In this document: positions 52,506 through 61,978 of the stretch, piece after piece | Layout of the letters: each line of letters begins with the position of its first letter | Numbering within the stretch: the first letter of the stretch is position 1 | Notes under the pieces: model-generated | The model's database searches: none | What the model was told of the DNA's origin: nothing | The model's input: the letters and a program-made list of their open reading frames with translations, nothing else | Made by a program: the position numbers and the translations under genes | NCBI GenBank assembly: GCA_016930635.1 | Contig: JAFGGI010000010.1 | Span: 1-64,000 of the forward strand | Reading direction: 5' to 3' | Source: Sedimentisphaerales bacterium | GTDB lineage: Bacteria; Planctomycetota; Phycisphaerae; Sedimentisphaerales; UBA12454 | Length of the DNA: 64,000 bases

Positions 52506-54770
52506 ATGAGCCGTTATTTTTCTATAATATCAAAAACCATTTTTATTTTAGTGCTTTTGTGTTGTACGGGCAGCCTTTTTGCTGAGTCCGAAAGCACGGA
52601 TTTAAATGTAACAGACCAATCGGCTATGCTTAATTCAACAGATGAACAAACCCGTATTGACGCAGCGGTTGAATTGCTCAAAAGCTCATCGTCCCAGGCA
52701 AGACAGGTTTTACTTAAAGCTCTTGAAAATAAAGAAAACCCGGCTGTTCAGGTTTCTATATGTAAAGCACTTGTTCAATTCAGGAATTTTCCCAATCTTG
52801 TTCCTGACAGAAACGATTTTCTTGTACCGCTGATGACTATTATCAGGACTCAAAATGGTGAGATGGCGACTCTCGCAGCACGCGCATCATTGATGTATAG
52901 TTATCAAAAGGTCAAAAACTATATTAAAAATATAATAGACGATCCTGCACTTTCGGATTCGATAAAGAAAAATGCGATTTATGCTCTTCAAATTCGTCCG
53001 GACAAAGAGGCAGTTTCAATGCTGGTAAATCTTCTCGACAGCAAAGATGTAAAACTTGCTTCTGCAGCGGCCGATGCATTGACCGAATGGATTCCAGCCG
53101 CCAATGACGAGAAATTATGGCTGAGAAAAGCTAAAGGTCTTAAGTATAAAAGCCGTACGGATGTCTTTCGTGAAAAATTACTTACTCAGGAAGAAAAGAC
53201 AAGGCGTCTCTGTGACGAAGTCGTAGAATGGCAGAAAAGATATGTTTCGTCATTGGAAATCATATATCTGAATACTGCTGATGAAGAGAGCCGCGGGAAA
53301 TTTATTGCAGAGAATCTGGCTTTTGACCAGAGTCCTGTAAAACAGTGGGCGATCGAAAAAATCAATATGTGGCGCAAAAGCGGGAAACCATTGCCTCTTG
53401 ATATACTACAAAAACCTCTTGTCAATCTTGTTTCTGACCCTGACCCCGCGATAAGACTGGCAACGGCTAAACTGCTTGGCGTCCTGACGAATGTAAATTC
53501 TGTTGATGCACTTTTTACTCAATTAAAAGAGGAAAGCAAGCCCGACGTGAAAACCCAGATTCTGATCTCCCTTGCTTATGTATGTAATTTTGCCTTATCG
53601 CCGGGAGCTGAGATAGAAATCAGTTCTGAAGTGCGCACAGAGACTCTGAAAATTGCTGCAGACTTTCTTAAAGATTCAAATCCTATTGCGGCAGCAGAAG
53701 TGATTCGTAACCTGCTTTTGCAAAACGGCCTTGAAGAAGCACAGGTAAAACCATACTTCAAGCTTATAGCGAATATGTTCAAAAAAGCAGATGATGAACA
53801 AACCAGAGGACGTCTTCTGGAAGAAATGGCTCGGCTATGCGGAAGCGATAGCTTTTATATGACTATAGCGGGAGGAATCTTTAATGATATTTTTGCCGAA
53901 TCTATAAACAGTAAAAATAACCAGATAGCAACTCCTGCCGTCATCGGTCTTATTAGAATAGATCAGATAAGTGCGTTTGAGCTTTTAAAGAAAAAAGGCT
54001 TTGCAAATCATCCGAGCATGAAAGTTCGCAGCGAACTCGTTTCTATAGCCGGGCAAATGGGTACAGCTGACGATCTCGACTGGCTTGGCCCGATAGTGAA
54101 AAATGCCGAATCTGATGACGAGGAAAAACAGGCCGTAGATGCGATGATGAATATTTTTCAGCATTGTCATGCAGATGTCTTGTTCAAATGGGTCCAGGAA
54201 TTTGCTTTTCTGGCAAAAACAAAGAAAAATGAATTAATCCTGGCGAGAACAAGAGCATTGTTCGAAATGGCTGAAAAAAAAGCCGAAGCCGATCAGGATA
54301 TGCAGCTCCTGTTTTCTATACGATATTCCATGGCCCAATATTGTTCCGATCTGGAATGGTATGATTTGGCGGCAAAGTACTATGGTATTCTCCTGCAGTC
54401 TGGTTTTGATCCTGCTCAAGCACCTCAGATAACAGCAAAACTGCTTAATGTCCATTTATATTCCGGCCAGGCAGAAGCTGTTAAGCAGATTGTTACTAAT
54501 TTCCTGCTGTCTTCGGATTTCCTGCCGGATGCGGAATTGGCAATGGTTCTTAATGATTACTTTATGAAAAATAAAGATGCTCAGCAGTCTAAACGTATTT
54601 TTGATGCCATTGCTTCAATAAAAATTCCTGCTGATAACCCTCGGCCGCTTTGGACTGCCCAGCTTGAAGAATGGGAAGTATTTATGAAACTTATTTTGAA
54701 AATGAAGGAAGATCCGAATATTTCTGAAAAATCCGATATGCCTGCCGAACCGAATACTTTAGAAAAGTAG
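52506..54770 (+). CDS. Exported HEAT-repeat protein
   Basis: 754 residues with a signal peptide (about 1-26, ending LFAES). Many HEAT-like helical repeats follow (SMLVNLLDSKDVKLASAAAD, SDPDPAIRLATAKLLGVL), and the C-terminal part has TPR-like helices. Probably a periplasmic protein-interaction scaffold. No catalytic motif. Confidence 0.75.
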   Translation: MSRYFSIISKTIFILVLLCCTGSLFAESESTDLNVTDQSAMLNSTDEQTRIDAAVELLKSSSSQARQVLLKALENKENPAVQVSICKALVQFRNFPNLVPDRNDFLVPLMTIIRTQNGEMATLAARASLMYSYQKVKNYIKNIIDDPALSDSIKKNAIYALQIRPDKEAVSMLVNLLDSKDVKLASAAADALTEWIPAANDEKLWLRKAKGLKYKSRTDVFREKLLTQEEKTRRLCDEVVEWQKRYVSSLEIIYLNTADEESRGKFIAENLAFDQSPVKQWAIEKINMWRKSGKPLPLDILQKPLVNLVSDPDPAIRLATAKLLGVLTNVNSVDALFTQLKEESKPDVKTQILISLAYVCNFALSPGAEIEISSEVRTETLKIAADFLKDSNPIAAAEVIRNLLLQNGLEEAQVKPYFKLIANMFKKADDEQTRGRLLEEMARLCGSDSFYMTIAGGIFNDIFAESINSKNNQIATPAVIGLIRIDQISAFELLKKKGFANHPSMKVRSELVSIAGQMGTADDLDWLGPIVKNAESDDEEKQAVDAMMNIFQHCHADVLFKWVQEFAFLAKTKKNELILARTRALFEMAEKKAEADQDMQLLFSIRYSMAQYCSDLEWYDLAAKYYGILLQSGFDPAQAPQITAKLLNVHLYSGQAEAVKQIVTNFLLSSDFLPDAELAMVLNDYFMKNKDAQQSKRIFDAIASIKIPADNPRPLWTAQLEEWEVFMKLILKMKEDPNISEKSDMPAEPNTLEK

Positions 54771-54824
54771 ATTGTAGAAAATAATGTGTATTGTAACCAT
54801 TTCTTTTAACGGCTCACCGGTCTG

Positions 54825-55475
54825 ATGATAGATTTTACAGAATACAAACATATCGTATGGGACTGGAATGGTACGCTTCTTGACGATGCCTGGCTGTGTG
54901 TGGAGATACTCAACCGGATGCTGTCCTGTCGCGGCATGAAAAAGGTAACAATTGACCAATATCAGGAACACTTCGACTTTCCTGTAGTAGATTATTATAA
55001 AAAACTCGGCTTTGATTTCGACAGAGAATCTTTCGACGATATCGCACGGGAATATATACAGGCTTATGAATCCGAGCGTTTTCGCTGTAAACTGCAAAAA
55101 CAGGCTGAGCAAATTATAATATCATTTAAAGAAAAAGGCTTTTTGCAGTCGGTTCTCTCTGCCTGCCAGCAGTCCTCTTTAATTGAGGCATTGGATTTTT
55201 TTGGATTAAGTGATTTTTTCGAAAACATTACAGGCCTTGACGACTATTATGCCCACGGCAAAGTTGATGCAGGTAAAAAACTTCTTAAAAACATTACGGT
55301 CAGCCCTGAAAAAATCCTGCTGATAGGTGATACAGTACACGATTATGAAGTTGCATCCGTCCTGGGGGCCGATTGCCTGCTGCTGCCCGCAGGCCATCAA
55401 TCGATAAACAGGCTTGAAAAAAGCGGTGCGAAGGTTTGTGCTGATTTCAACCAGGCCTTCAAAAATTTGCTCTAA
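54825..55475 (+). CDS. HAD hydrolase, phosphoglycolate phosphatase-like
   Basis: 216 residues. Motif I is WDWNGTLLDD, so DxNGT replaces the usual DxDGT; the nucleophile Asp is present, but the acid/base Asp is Asn. Motif III is LLIGDTVHDYEVASVLGADC. Activity may be low or altered. It overlaps the convergent MBL gene by 4 bp. Confidence 0.8.
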   Translation: MIDFTEYKHIVWDWNGTLLDDAWLCVEILNRMLSCRGMKKVTIDQYQEHFDFPVVDYYKKLGFDFDRESFDDIAREYIQAYESERFRCKLQKQAEQIIISFKEKGFLQSVLSACQQSSLIEALDFFGLSDFFENITGLDDYYAHGKVDAGKKLLKNITVSPEKILLIGDTVHDYEVASVLGADCLLLPAGHQSINRLEKSGAKVCADFNQAFKNLL

Positions 55476-56116
55476 TGCAGAAATGGATTGTATTGCTTTT
55501 CCAGTTCCATAGTAGTAGCCTCTCCGTGGCCGGACAGAACTGTTATATCATTCGGCAAAGGCAGCAGTTTTTCCTTGATACTCGAAATAAGCTGGTCAAA
55601 GCATTTTTGCATGTCATACCCTGGAAAATCAGTCCTTCCCACCGAACCGGCAAAAAGAGTATCTCCGCTGAATAGGATTTTTTCCTCACTATTATAAAGG
55701 CAGATCCCCCCCGGCGTATGGCCGGGCGTGTGTATTACCTGGAATTTAAGATTTATCAATTCAACCTCTTTTTCCTCATCGAAAATAATCTCTGCCGGCT
55801 TGGCTGTGATCTTCATCCCTGTCAGGAATGACAGATTGCTGTCAGGATTGCTAAGCATGTGCGAATCATCTCTATGGATGCAGACCTTTATTTTATCGAA
55901 GTGCTCTCTGAGAATATCGACACCCGCTATATGGTCAGCGTGACCATGAGTGAGGATCAGTACCCGGGGAACAAAATTTTTATCTTTCAAAAAATCTATC
56001 AGGGCCTCATTGCTTAGACCCGTATCGATTATGAGACAATCTGATGTCTTTTCATCTTTGCGCACCACATAACAGTTAGTCTCGTAGGCACCTAAAACCA
56101 GGCGGTCAATCTGCAT
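55472..56116 (-). CDS. MBL-fold metallo-hydrolase, glyoxalase II-like
   Basis: 214 residues with the zinc motif THGHADH and further ligands in HTPGHTPGG and SGDTLFAGSVGRTDF. It resembles YcbL-type hydroxyacylglutathione hydrolases or thioesterases. Substrate unknown. Single gene. Confidence 0.9.
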   Translation of the reverse strand: MQIDRLVLGAYETNCYVVRKDEKTSDCLIIDTGLSNEALIDFLKDKNFVPRVLILTHGHADHIAGVDILREHFDKIKVCIHRDDSHMLSNPDSNLSFLTGMKITAKPAEIIFDEEKEVELINLKFQVIHTPGHTPGGICLYNSEEKILFSGDTLFAGSVGRTDFPGYDMQKCFDQLISSIKEKLLPLPNDITVLSGHGEATTMELEKQYNPFLH

Positions 56117-56384
56117 TTTAAAGTTTCCTTTTCGTCAAAAAGAAAAACTATAACAGGATATGAAATTTTGTCAAATCCGACAGATTTATTCGCCATTTAG
56201 CCTTTAACTATTGATGGAATGGTTTTTATCAGACCTGGAGAATTCAGTATATCAGTCCGGTAATTTTTCTTTAAAAAGGTCGAAATCAGGCTTTAGTAAC
56301 CTTGTATTTTTGTCGATTCTGCTTGTAGAAGACCAGGCGCATCGTGCGTCTGAATATAGAGTTAACGGTTTGAAGGACCAGGCA

Positions 56385-57341
56385 ATGTCCAATAATTCTC
56401 GGCAGCATCTTGCTCGGGACCTTTTCAGAAGGTATGAGGGCAATCCGATTCTCGAAGCCAAGGATTGGCCCTATCCGGTTAATTCTGTTTTCAACCCCGC
56501 TGCGATTAAACTTACCGATGGTACTTTGTTGCTCGCACGAGTGGAAGATTTACGTGGCTTTTCTCATTTGACTTTGTGCAAGAGCAAGGATGGTCTTACA
56601 AACTGGCAGATAGATGACAAGCCTACGATGGAAGCTGACCACGATTCTCACGAGGAACGTTGGGGTCTGGAAGATCCGCGCATTATCTGGCTGGAGGAAC
56701 AGGGACAATTTGCTATTACGTATATATCGTTCAGTGAAGGCGGGCCTTTGGTCTCTCTCGCCATCACCAAGAATTTTCATACATTCGCAAGAATGGGAGC
56801 TATGCTGCCGCCGGAAGATAAAGATGCATGTCTGTTCCCTCGCAGATTCAATGGCAGATTTGCCCTTATTCACAGGCCGATAGTACAGGGTGAAGCTCAT
56901 ATATGGCTTAGCTGCTCACCTGATTTGAAACACTGGGGCGACCACAGAGTACTTCTGCGAACCCGTCATGCCTTCTGGGACGGCCAGCGAATAGGTCTTG
57001 CCTGTCAGCCGATAGAAATCCCCGAAGGCTGGCTCATTTTCTATCACGGTGTAAGAGCTACCACCGCAGGACAGATATATCGTATCGGCGTGGCCCTGCT
57101 CGATCTCGAACAACCATGGAAAGTCCTGCGGAGAAGCGAAGAATGGGTCCTTGGCCCGCGTGCCGATTATGAACGCATTGGCGATGTCAGCGATGTCGTC
57201 TTTGTAACAGGGGCAACGGTAAACAAAGAAACCAACCAGCTGCATTTGTATTATGGTGCTGCCGACGATAAGATTGCTGTCGCTACAGCAAATATGAACG
57301 CGATTCGCGAATATATAATGATGTGCCCCGAAGCCGACTAA
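56385..57341 (+). CDS. GH130 family glycoside phosphorylase/hydrolase
   Basis: About 318 residues forming a five-bladed propeller typical of GH130, which cleaves beta-mannosides, often by phosphorolysis. Visible conserved parts are NPILEAKDWPYPVNSVFNPA, GLEDPRI, IHRP and WLIFYHGV. The ATG at 56385 has a GAAGGA site 8 nt upstream; the frame extends to 56211, but that part has no family features. A role in mannan or mannoside use is inferred. Confidence 0.88.
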   Translation: MSNNSRQHLARDLFRRYEGNPILEAKDWPYPVNSVFNPAAIKLTDGTLLLARVEDLRGFSHLTLCKSKDGLTNWQIDDKPTMEADHDSHEERWGLEDPRIIWLEEQGQFAITYISFSEGGPLVSLAITKNFHTFARMGAMLPPEDKDACLFPRRFNGRFALIHRPIVQGEAHIWLSCSPDLKHWGDHRVLLRTRHAFWDGQRIGLACQPIEIPEGWLIFYHGVRATTAGQIYRIGVALLDLEQPWKVLRRSEEWVLGPRADYERIGDVSDVVFVTGATVNKETNQLHLYYGAADDKIAVATANMNAIREYIMMCPEAD

Positions 57342-57363
57342 ACAACCCCCCGGCCTGCCCCCG

Positions 57364-58074
57364 CTATTTTTGGCTGCGCACAAAATCCTCTGGTACAACA
57401 ATATCAAAAACCTTGCCTTTGATCTTTGTCGAAGTATTCATCTTAGATAATTTTATCTCTATTCTTTCATCCTCGACTGTCAATCCCGAAAATTCAAATG
57501 GCAGAAAGCTCTTGGCATCTATCTTTATATCCACCTGTTTGTAAATTTTTGAAAATCTCGAATCCGCCTTCGGCACCAAAATTAAAGTAATAAACTTTTC
57601 CTTGTCCTCTTTCGGCTTAACCTTTATGTCAAAGTCCTGATAAAGTTCATCAGGCCTGGAAAATCCGATAATGGGAAAATGACTTTGCACAAGCTCGAGA
57701 GGCTCGATACGCTTATCTTTGCTGAGCTGTTCGGCCGCTGCCGACTTAGCCTGGTAGTCAATTCGTGTGACTTTAAACCCATCGAAAACATATTCTTCTC
57801 TTTGCTTTCGTCTGGCGGCATCATCTTGCTGTATAGTCAAAAAATTTATCCTCAATGCCGAATTATTGACATCCTTAACGTAAAACAGCTCCCCGCTGCG
57901 AACTGTCCGCATATCGAATACAGGCTGGGAATGTATATACTCAATATCAGCCGAAAGATTTTTAAGATTCTTTACCGACTGATTCAGTTTTTCCAGGATG
58001 TCATTAGGCTCACTGGAAAAAACACCTCTTTGACATATCAAAACAATAAATATAATTATAAGTTTATTTCTCAT
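57364..58074 (-). CDS. LolA-like outer-membrane lipoprotein carrier
   Basis: 236 residues with a signal peptide (to about 20), then a LolA/LolB-type half-barrel: NLKNLSADIEYIHSQP, SGELFYVKD, and C-terminal FEFSGLTVEDERIEIKLSKM. Probably carries lipoproteins or lipids across the periplasm. Its start overlaps the HAD gene end by 11 bp. Confidence 0.75.
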   Translation of the reverse strand: MRNKLIIIFIVLICQRGVFSSEPNDILEKLNQSVKNLKNLSADIEYIHSQPVFDMRTVRSGELFYVKDVNNSALRINFLTIQQDDAARRKQREEYVFDGFKVTRIDYQAKSAAAEQLSKDKRIEPLELVQSHFPIIGFSRPDELYQDFDIKVKPKEDKEKFITLILVPKADSRFSKIYKQVDIKIDAKSFLPFEFSGLTVEDERIEIKLSKMNTSTKIKGKVFDIVVPEDFVRSQK

Positions 58075-58654
58075 TCTGCTCTATTATATCGATGATTTCA
58101 TCCAGACTGTCAATAATATAATCTGCCAGGTAACCAAACTTATCTGCATTTTCACCGGTTTTGATTAAGATAGCCTTCGCACCTGCGGCCTTTGCACTCT
58201 GCAGGTCGAACAGGTAATCTCCCACCACCATGGCCTGGTTCGGAGCGATTTTGAAAAACTCACAAAGCTTTTTAACTCCAAACGGGTCCGGCTTTACAGG
58301 CCCGTCTTTGCGGTCAACTACCGCATCAAATTCAAGATTATGTTTTTGCGCTACCGCTGAGGCGTTTGAACGGGTATTTCTCGTTAGCACCCCGATATGT
58401 ATTTTCATCTGACGAAGTTTTTCAAGGGTCTCTTTTGCTCCTTTGTTCAGAGCTGAATGTTCAATCGCCAACTGCTCATGTCTATAAAGAATTTCTTCTG
58501 CCCGTTTCCTTTCATCAGCCGGCATCTTCTCCATCGTTTCCAGAATCGGCCCCGAATCTGCCGGCAGACCTATCTCTTGTCGGATTATATCGAAATTAAA
58601 ATAAGGCTCCGTTATCGTCCCGTCCAGATCGAATATCACTGCTTTGATCGTCAT
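58064..58654 (-). CDS. HAD hydrolase (subfamily IA)
   Basis: 196 residues with motif I FDLDGTITEP, motif II LTRNTRSNA and motif III VGDYLFDLQSAKAAGAK. A small-molecule phosphatase of unknown substrate. It lies between lysR and the LolA-like gene in the same direction; spacing of 3 bp from lysR suggests co-transcription. Confidence 0.88.
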   Translation of the reverse strand: MTIKAVIFDLDGTITEPYFNFDIIRQEIGLPADSGPILETMEKMPADERKRAEEILYRHEQLAIEHSALNKGAKETLEKLRQMKIHIGVLTRNTRSNASAVAQKHNLEFDAVVDRKDGPVKPDPFGVKKLCEFFKIAPNQAMVVGDYLFDLQSAKAAGAKAILIKTGENADKFGYLADYIIDSLDEIIDIIEQNEK

Positions 58655-58657
58655 AGT

Positions 58658-59545
58658 TTATTTAGTGCTTTTGCCGCGCAAAAGTTCAATAAATGCCTTT
58701 AAATTATCGTTCATAACCCGGTTTTTCCTGATTATTATGCCGGTCGGCCTTTCAAACTTACCGTTTGAGAATGGTATAGCCTTTAAAGTCTTATTCGCCA
58801 GCTCGTTCTTTATAGTTGTCTGAGGCATTATACTGACTCCCGTATTTATTTCCACCACACGTTTTATCGTCTCGACATTATCGAACTCCATCACTGGCTT
58901 TACCACGACATTATAACGAAGCAAAAGCTGGTCGATCCATTCCCTCGTTGGCAGGTTCTTTTCAAAAGCGATAAAAGGCTGATATTGCAGCATATCGATA
59001 TTAATGCTCGTCTTTTTAGCATATTCATGCTTCGTGCTGCACACGAAGACCAGCGGCTCGAAGACAAATGGAAATATCTGCACATCCGGATGGCTGTGTG
59101 GTATAGCGACGAGACCTATATCGATTTTACCCAGCAGCAGACGATTATATATATCTGCAGCGCTTGAGTAATCTATATCAAGTTGAATATCAGGATGAAG
59201 GGTTATAAATTTCTTTATATATTCCTGCAAACTGTGCGTACCTATGCTGTAAATGGCAGCTATGCTGATTCTGCTCTTAGCTGAGTTTTTCAGATAATTC
59301 AGACTGCTGTGAAAATTGTCATATCGGCTCAGGATGTCTTTGCATGTATTATAGAACAGCTCCCCGGCTCCGGTCAGCCCGAAAGATTTCCTGTGCCGGT
59401 TGATCAACTGGGTATTGAACGCCATCTCGAGCTGGCCGAGCTGCTGCGATACCGCCGACTGGCTTATCATATTTTTCTCGGCGGCACGCGAAAAGCTCTT
59501 CAATTCCGCCAAATCGCAAAAAATTTGTAAGGTTTCTATCTGCAT
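58658..59545 (-). CDS. LysR family transcriptional regulator
   Basis: 295 residues. The N-terminal winged HTH (LQIFCDLAELKSFSRAAEKN, then SQSAVSQQLGQLE) and a C-terminal periplasmic-binding-type effector domain are present. It is divergent from gdhA, so gdhA regulation by a nitrogen-related effector is likely. Confidence 0.93.
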   Translation of the reverse strand: MQIETLQIFCDLAELKSFSRAAEKNMISQSAVSQQLGQLEMAFNTQLINRHRKSFGLTGAGELFYNTCKDILSRYDNFHSSLNYLKNSAKSRISIAAIYSIGTHSLQEYIKKFITLHPDIQLDIDYSSAADIYNRLLLGKIDIGLVAIPHSHPDVQIFPFVFEPLVFVCSTKHEYAKKTSINIDMLQYQPFIAFEKNLPTREWIDQLLLRYNVVVKPVMEFDNVETIKRVVEINTGVSIMPQTTIKNELANKTLKAIPFSNGKFERPTGIIIRKNRVMNDNLKAFIELLRGKSTK

Positions 59546-59588
59546 AAAAACAACTCCTAATCCGCATATGGTTAAAAAACTAAATATT

Positions 59589-59603
59589 ATAAGTAAAACT
59601 TAT
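59589..59603. promoter_or_regulatory. LysR-type T-N11-A operator
   Basis: ATAAGT-AAA-ACTTAT, with T at 59590 and A at 59602 (T-N11-A), lies between the divergent lysR and gdhA genes. Confidence 0.6.
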
Positions 59604-59694
59604 TAAAAGTATTAAGATTTAAAATTTGATTTGTCCATTTTTTTTACTAAAATCTTCAATAAATAGGCGTTTTTTGCCTATCTTTACTTTCTGA

Positions 59695-61101
<1,407 letters not shown>

Positions 61102-61170
61102 AAAATTAAAAATAAAAACTAAAAAATAAAAATTATGGAAAGGCCTTTGGCCAAACCATTTAGATATTTT

Positions 61171-61197
61171 AACCCCCGGCTCTGTCGGGGGTTTTTT
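61171..61197 (+). terminator. Rho-independent terminator after gdhA
   Basis: AACCCCCG pairs with CGGGGGTT, loop of 7, followed by T6. A GGCCTTTGGCC palindrome just upstream recalls the one near 180. Confidence 0.88.
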
Positions 61198-61234
61198 ATT
61201 GTTCATAGGCAAAATTTAAGTTAAAATCCTGCCT

Positions 61235-61948
61235 ATGGCAAAGGAGAAGGATCTAAAAAAGGCTTTCGACCAGCACGTCCAGCTGGAAGAATTTTTTACA
61301 GGTTTTACCATAAAAGGTTCACAGGAATCCGGCCAGCCTGTAAACGATTACGTTATCGCCCAGTTTGCACAGATCGCCGCCGAGGTCAATGCCTGCCGAA
61401 AGTGCCAGCTCGGCAATATGCGCACAAATCCGGTCCCCGGCGAAGGAAATCTAAACGCAGATATCGTCTTTGTCGGCGAAGGTCCAGGCGCCGATGAAGA
61501 TGCCCAGGGCAGACCATTCGTCGGCAGGGCAGGTAAACTCTTGGATAAGATAATCGCCGCTATGGGCCTGAAACGCGCCGAGGTCTATATCTGCAATATT
61601 ATAAAATGCAGACCGCCCGGAAACCGTGACCCGCGCCCCGACGAGATCATAAGCTGTCTGCCTTTTTTGAAAAGACAGCTCGAACTTATCAAGCCGAAGA
61701 TAATCGTCACGCTCGGCGCACCTGCGACCAGGACTCTTTTAGAGACTAATAAACCCATAGGCCAGCTCCGCGGCAAGTTCCATGATTTTTATCTCGAGGA
61801 TTTTTCTGCCCCCATAAAACTTATGCCGACCTATCATCCCGCTTATCTGCTCAGGAACTATTCGCACGAAAATCGTCAGCGGGTCTGGGAAGATATGAAA
61901 ACCGTCCTGGCCGAACTCGGACTTGAAGTTCCGAAAGATAAAAAATAG
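61235..61948 (+). CDS. Family 4 uracil-DNA glycosylase
   Basis: 237 residues. An iron-sulfur UDG that removes uracil from DNA. The four cluster cysteines are Cys54, Cys57, Cys125 and Cys141, at family spacing. Motif A GEGPGADED (81-89) and the C-terminal HPAYLLRN are intact. It precedes addB by 30 bp; both serve DNA repair. Confidence 0.94.
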   Translation: MAKEKDLKKAFDQHVQLEEFFTGFTIKGSQESGQPVNDYVIAQFAQIAAEVNACRKCQLGNMRTNPVPGEGNLNADIVFVGEGPGADEDAQGRPFVGRAGKLLDKIIAAMGLKRAEVYICNIIKCRPPGNRDPRPDEIISCLPFLKRQLELIKPKIIVTLGAPATRTLLETNKPIGQLRGKFHDFYLEDFSAPIKLMPTYHPAYLLRNYSHENRQRVWEDMKTVLAELGLEVPKDKK

Positions 61949-61978
61949 TGTTTATTCGTGTTCATTCGTGGTTAATTA

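Noticed and set aside
56211-56384. 58-residue N-terminal extension of the GH130 protein
   Set aside because: No signal peptide or family feature, and a good ribosome site precedes the internal ATG at 56385.
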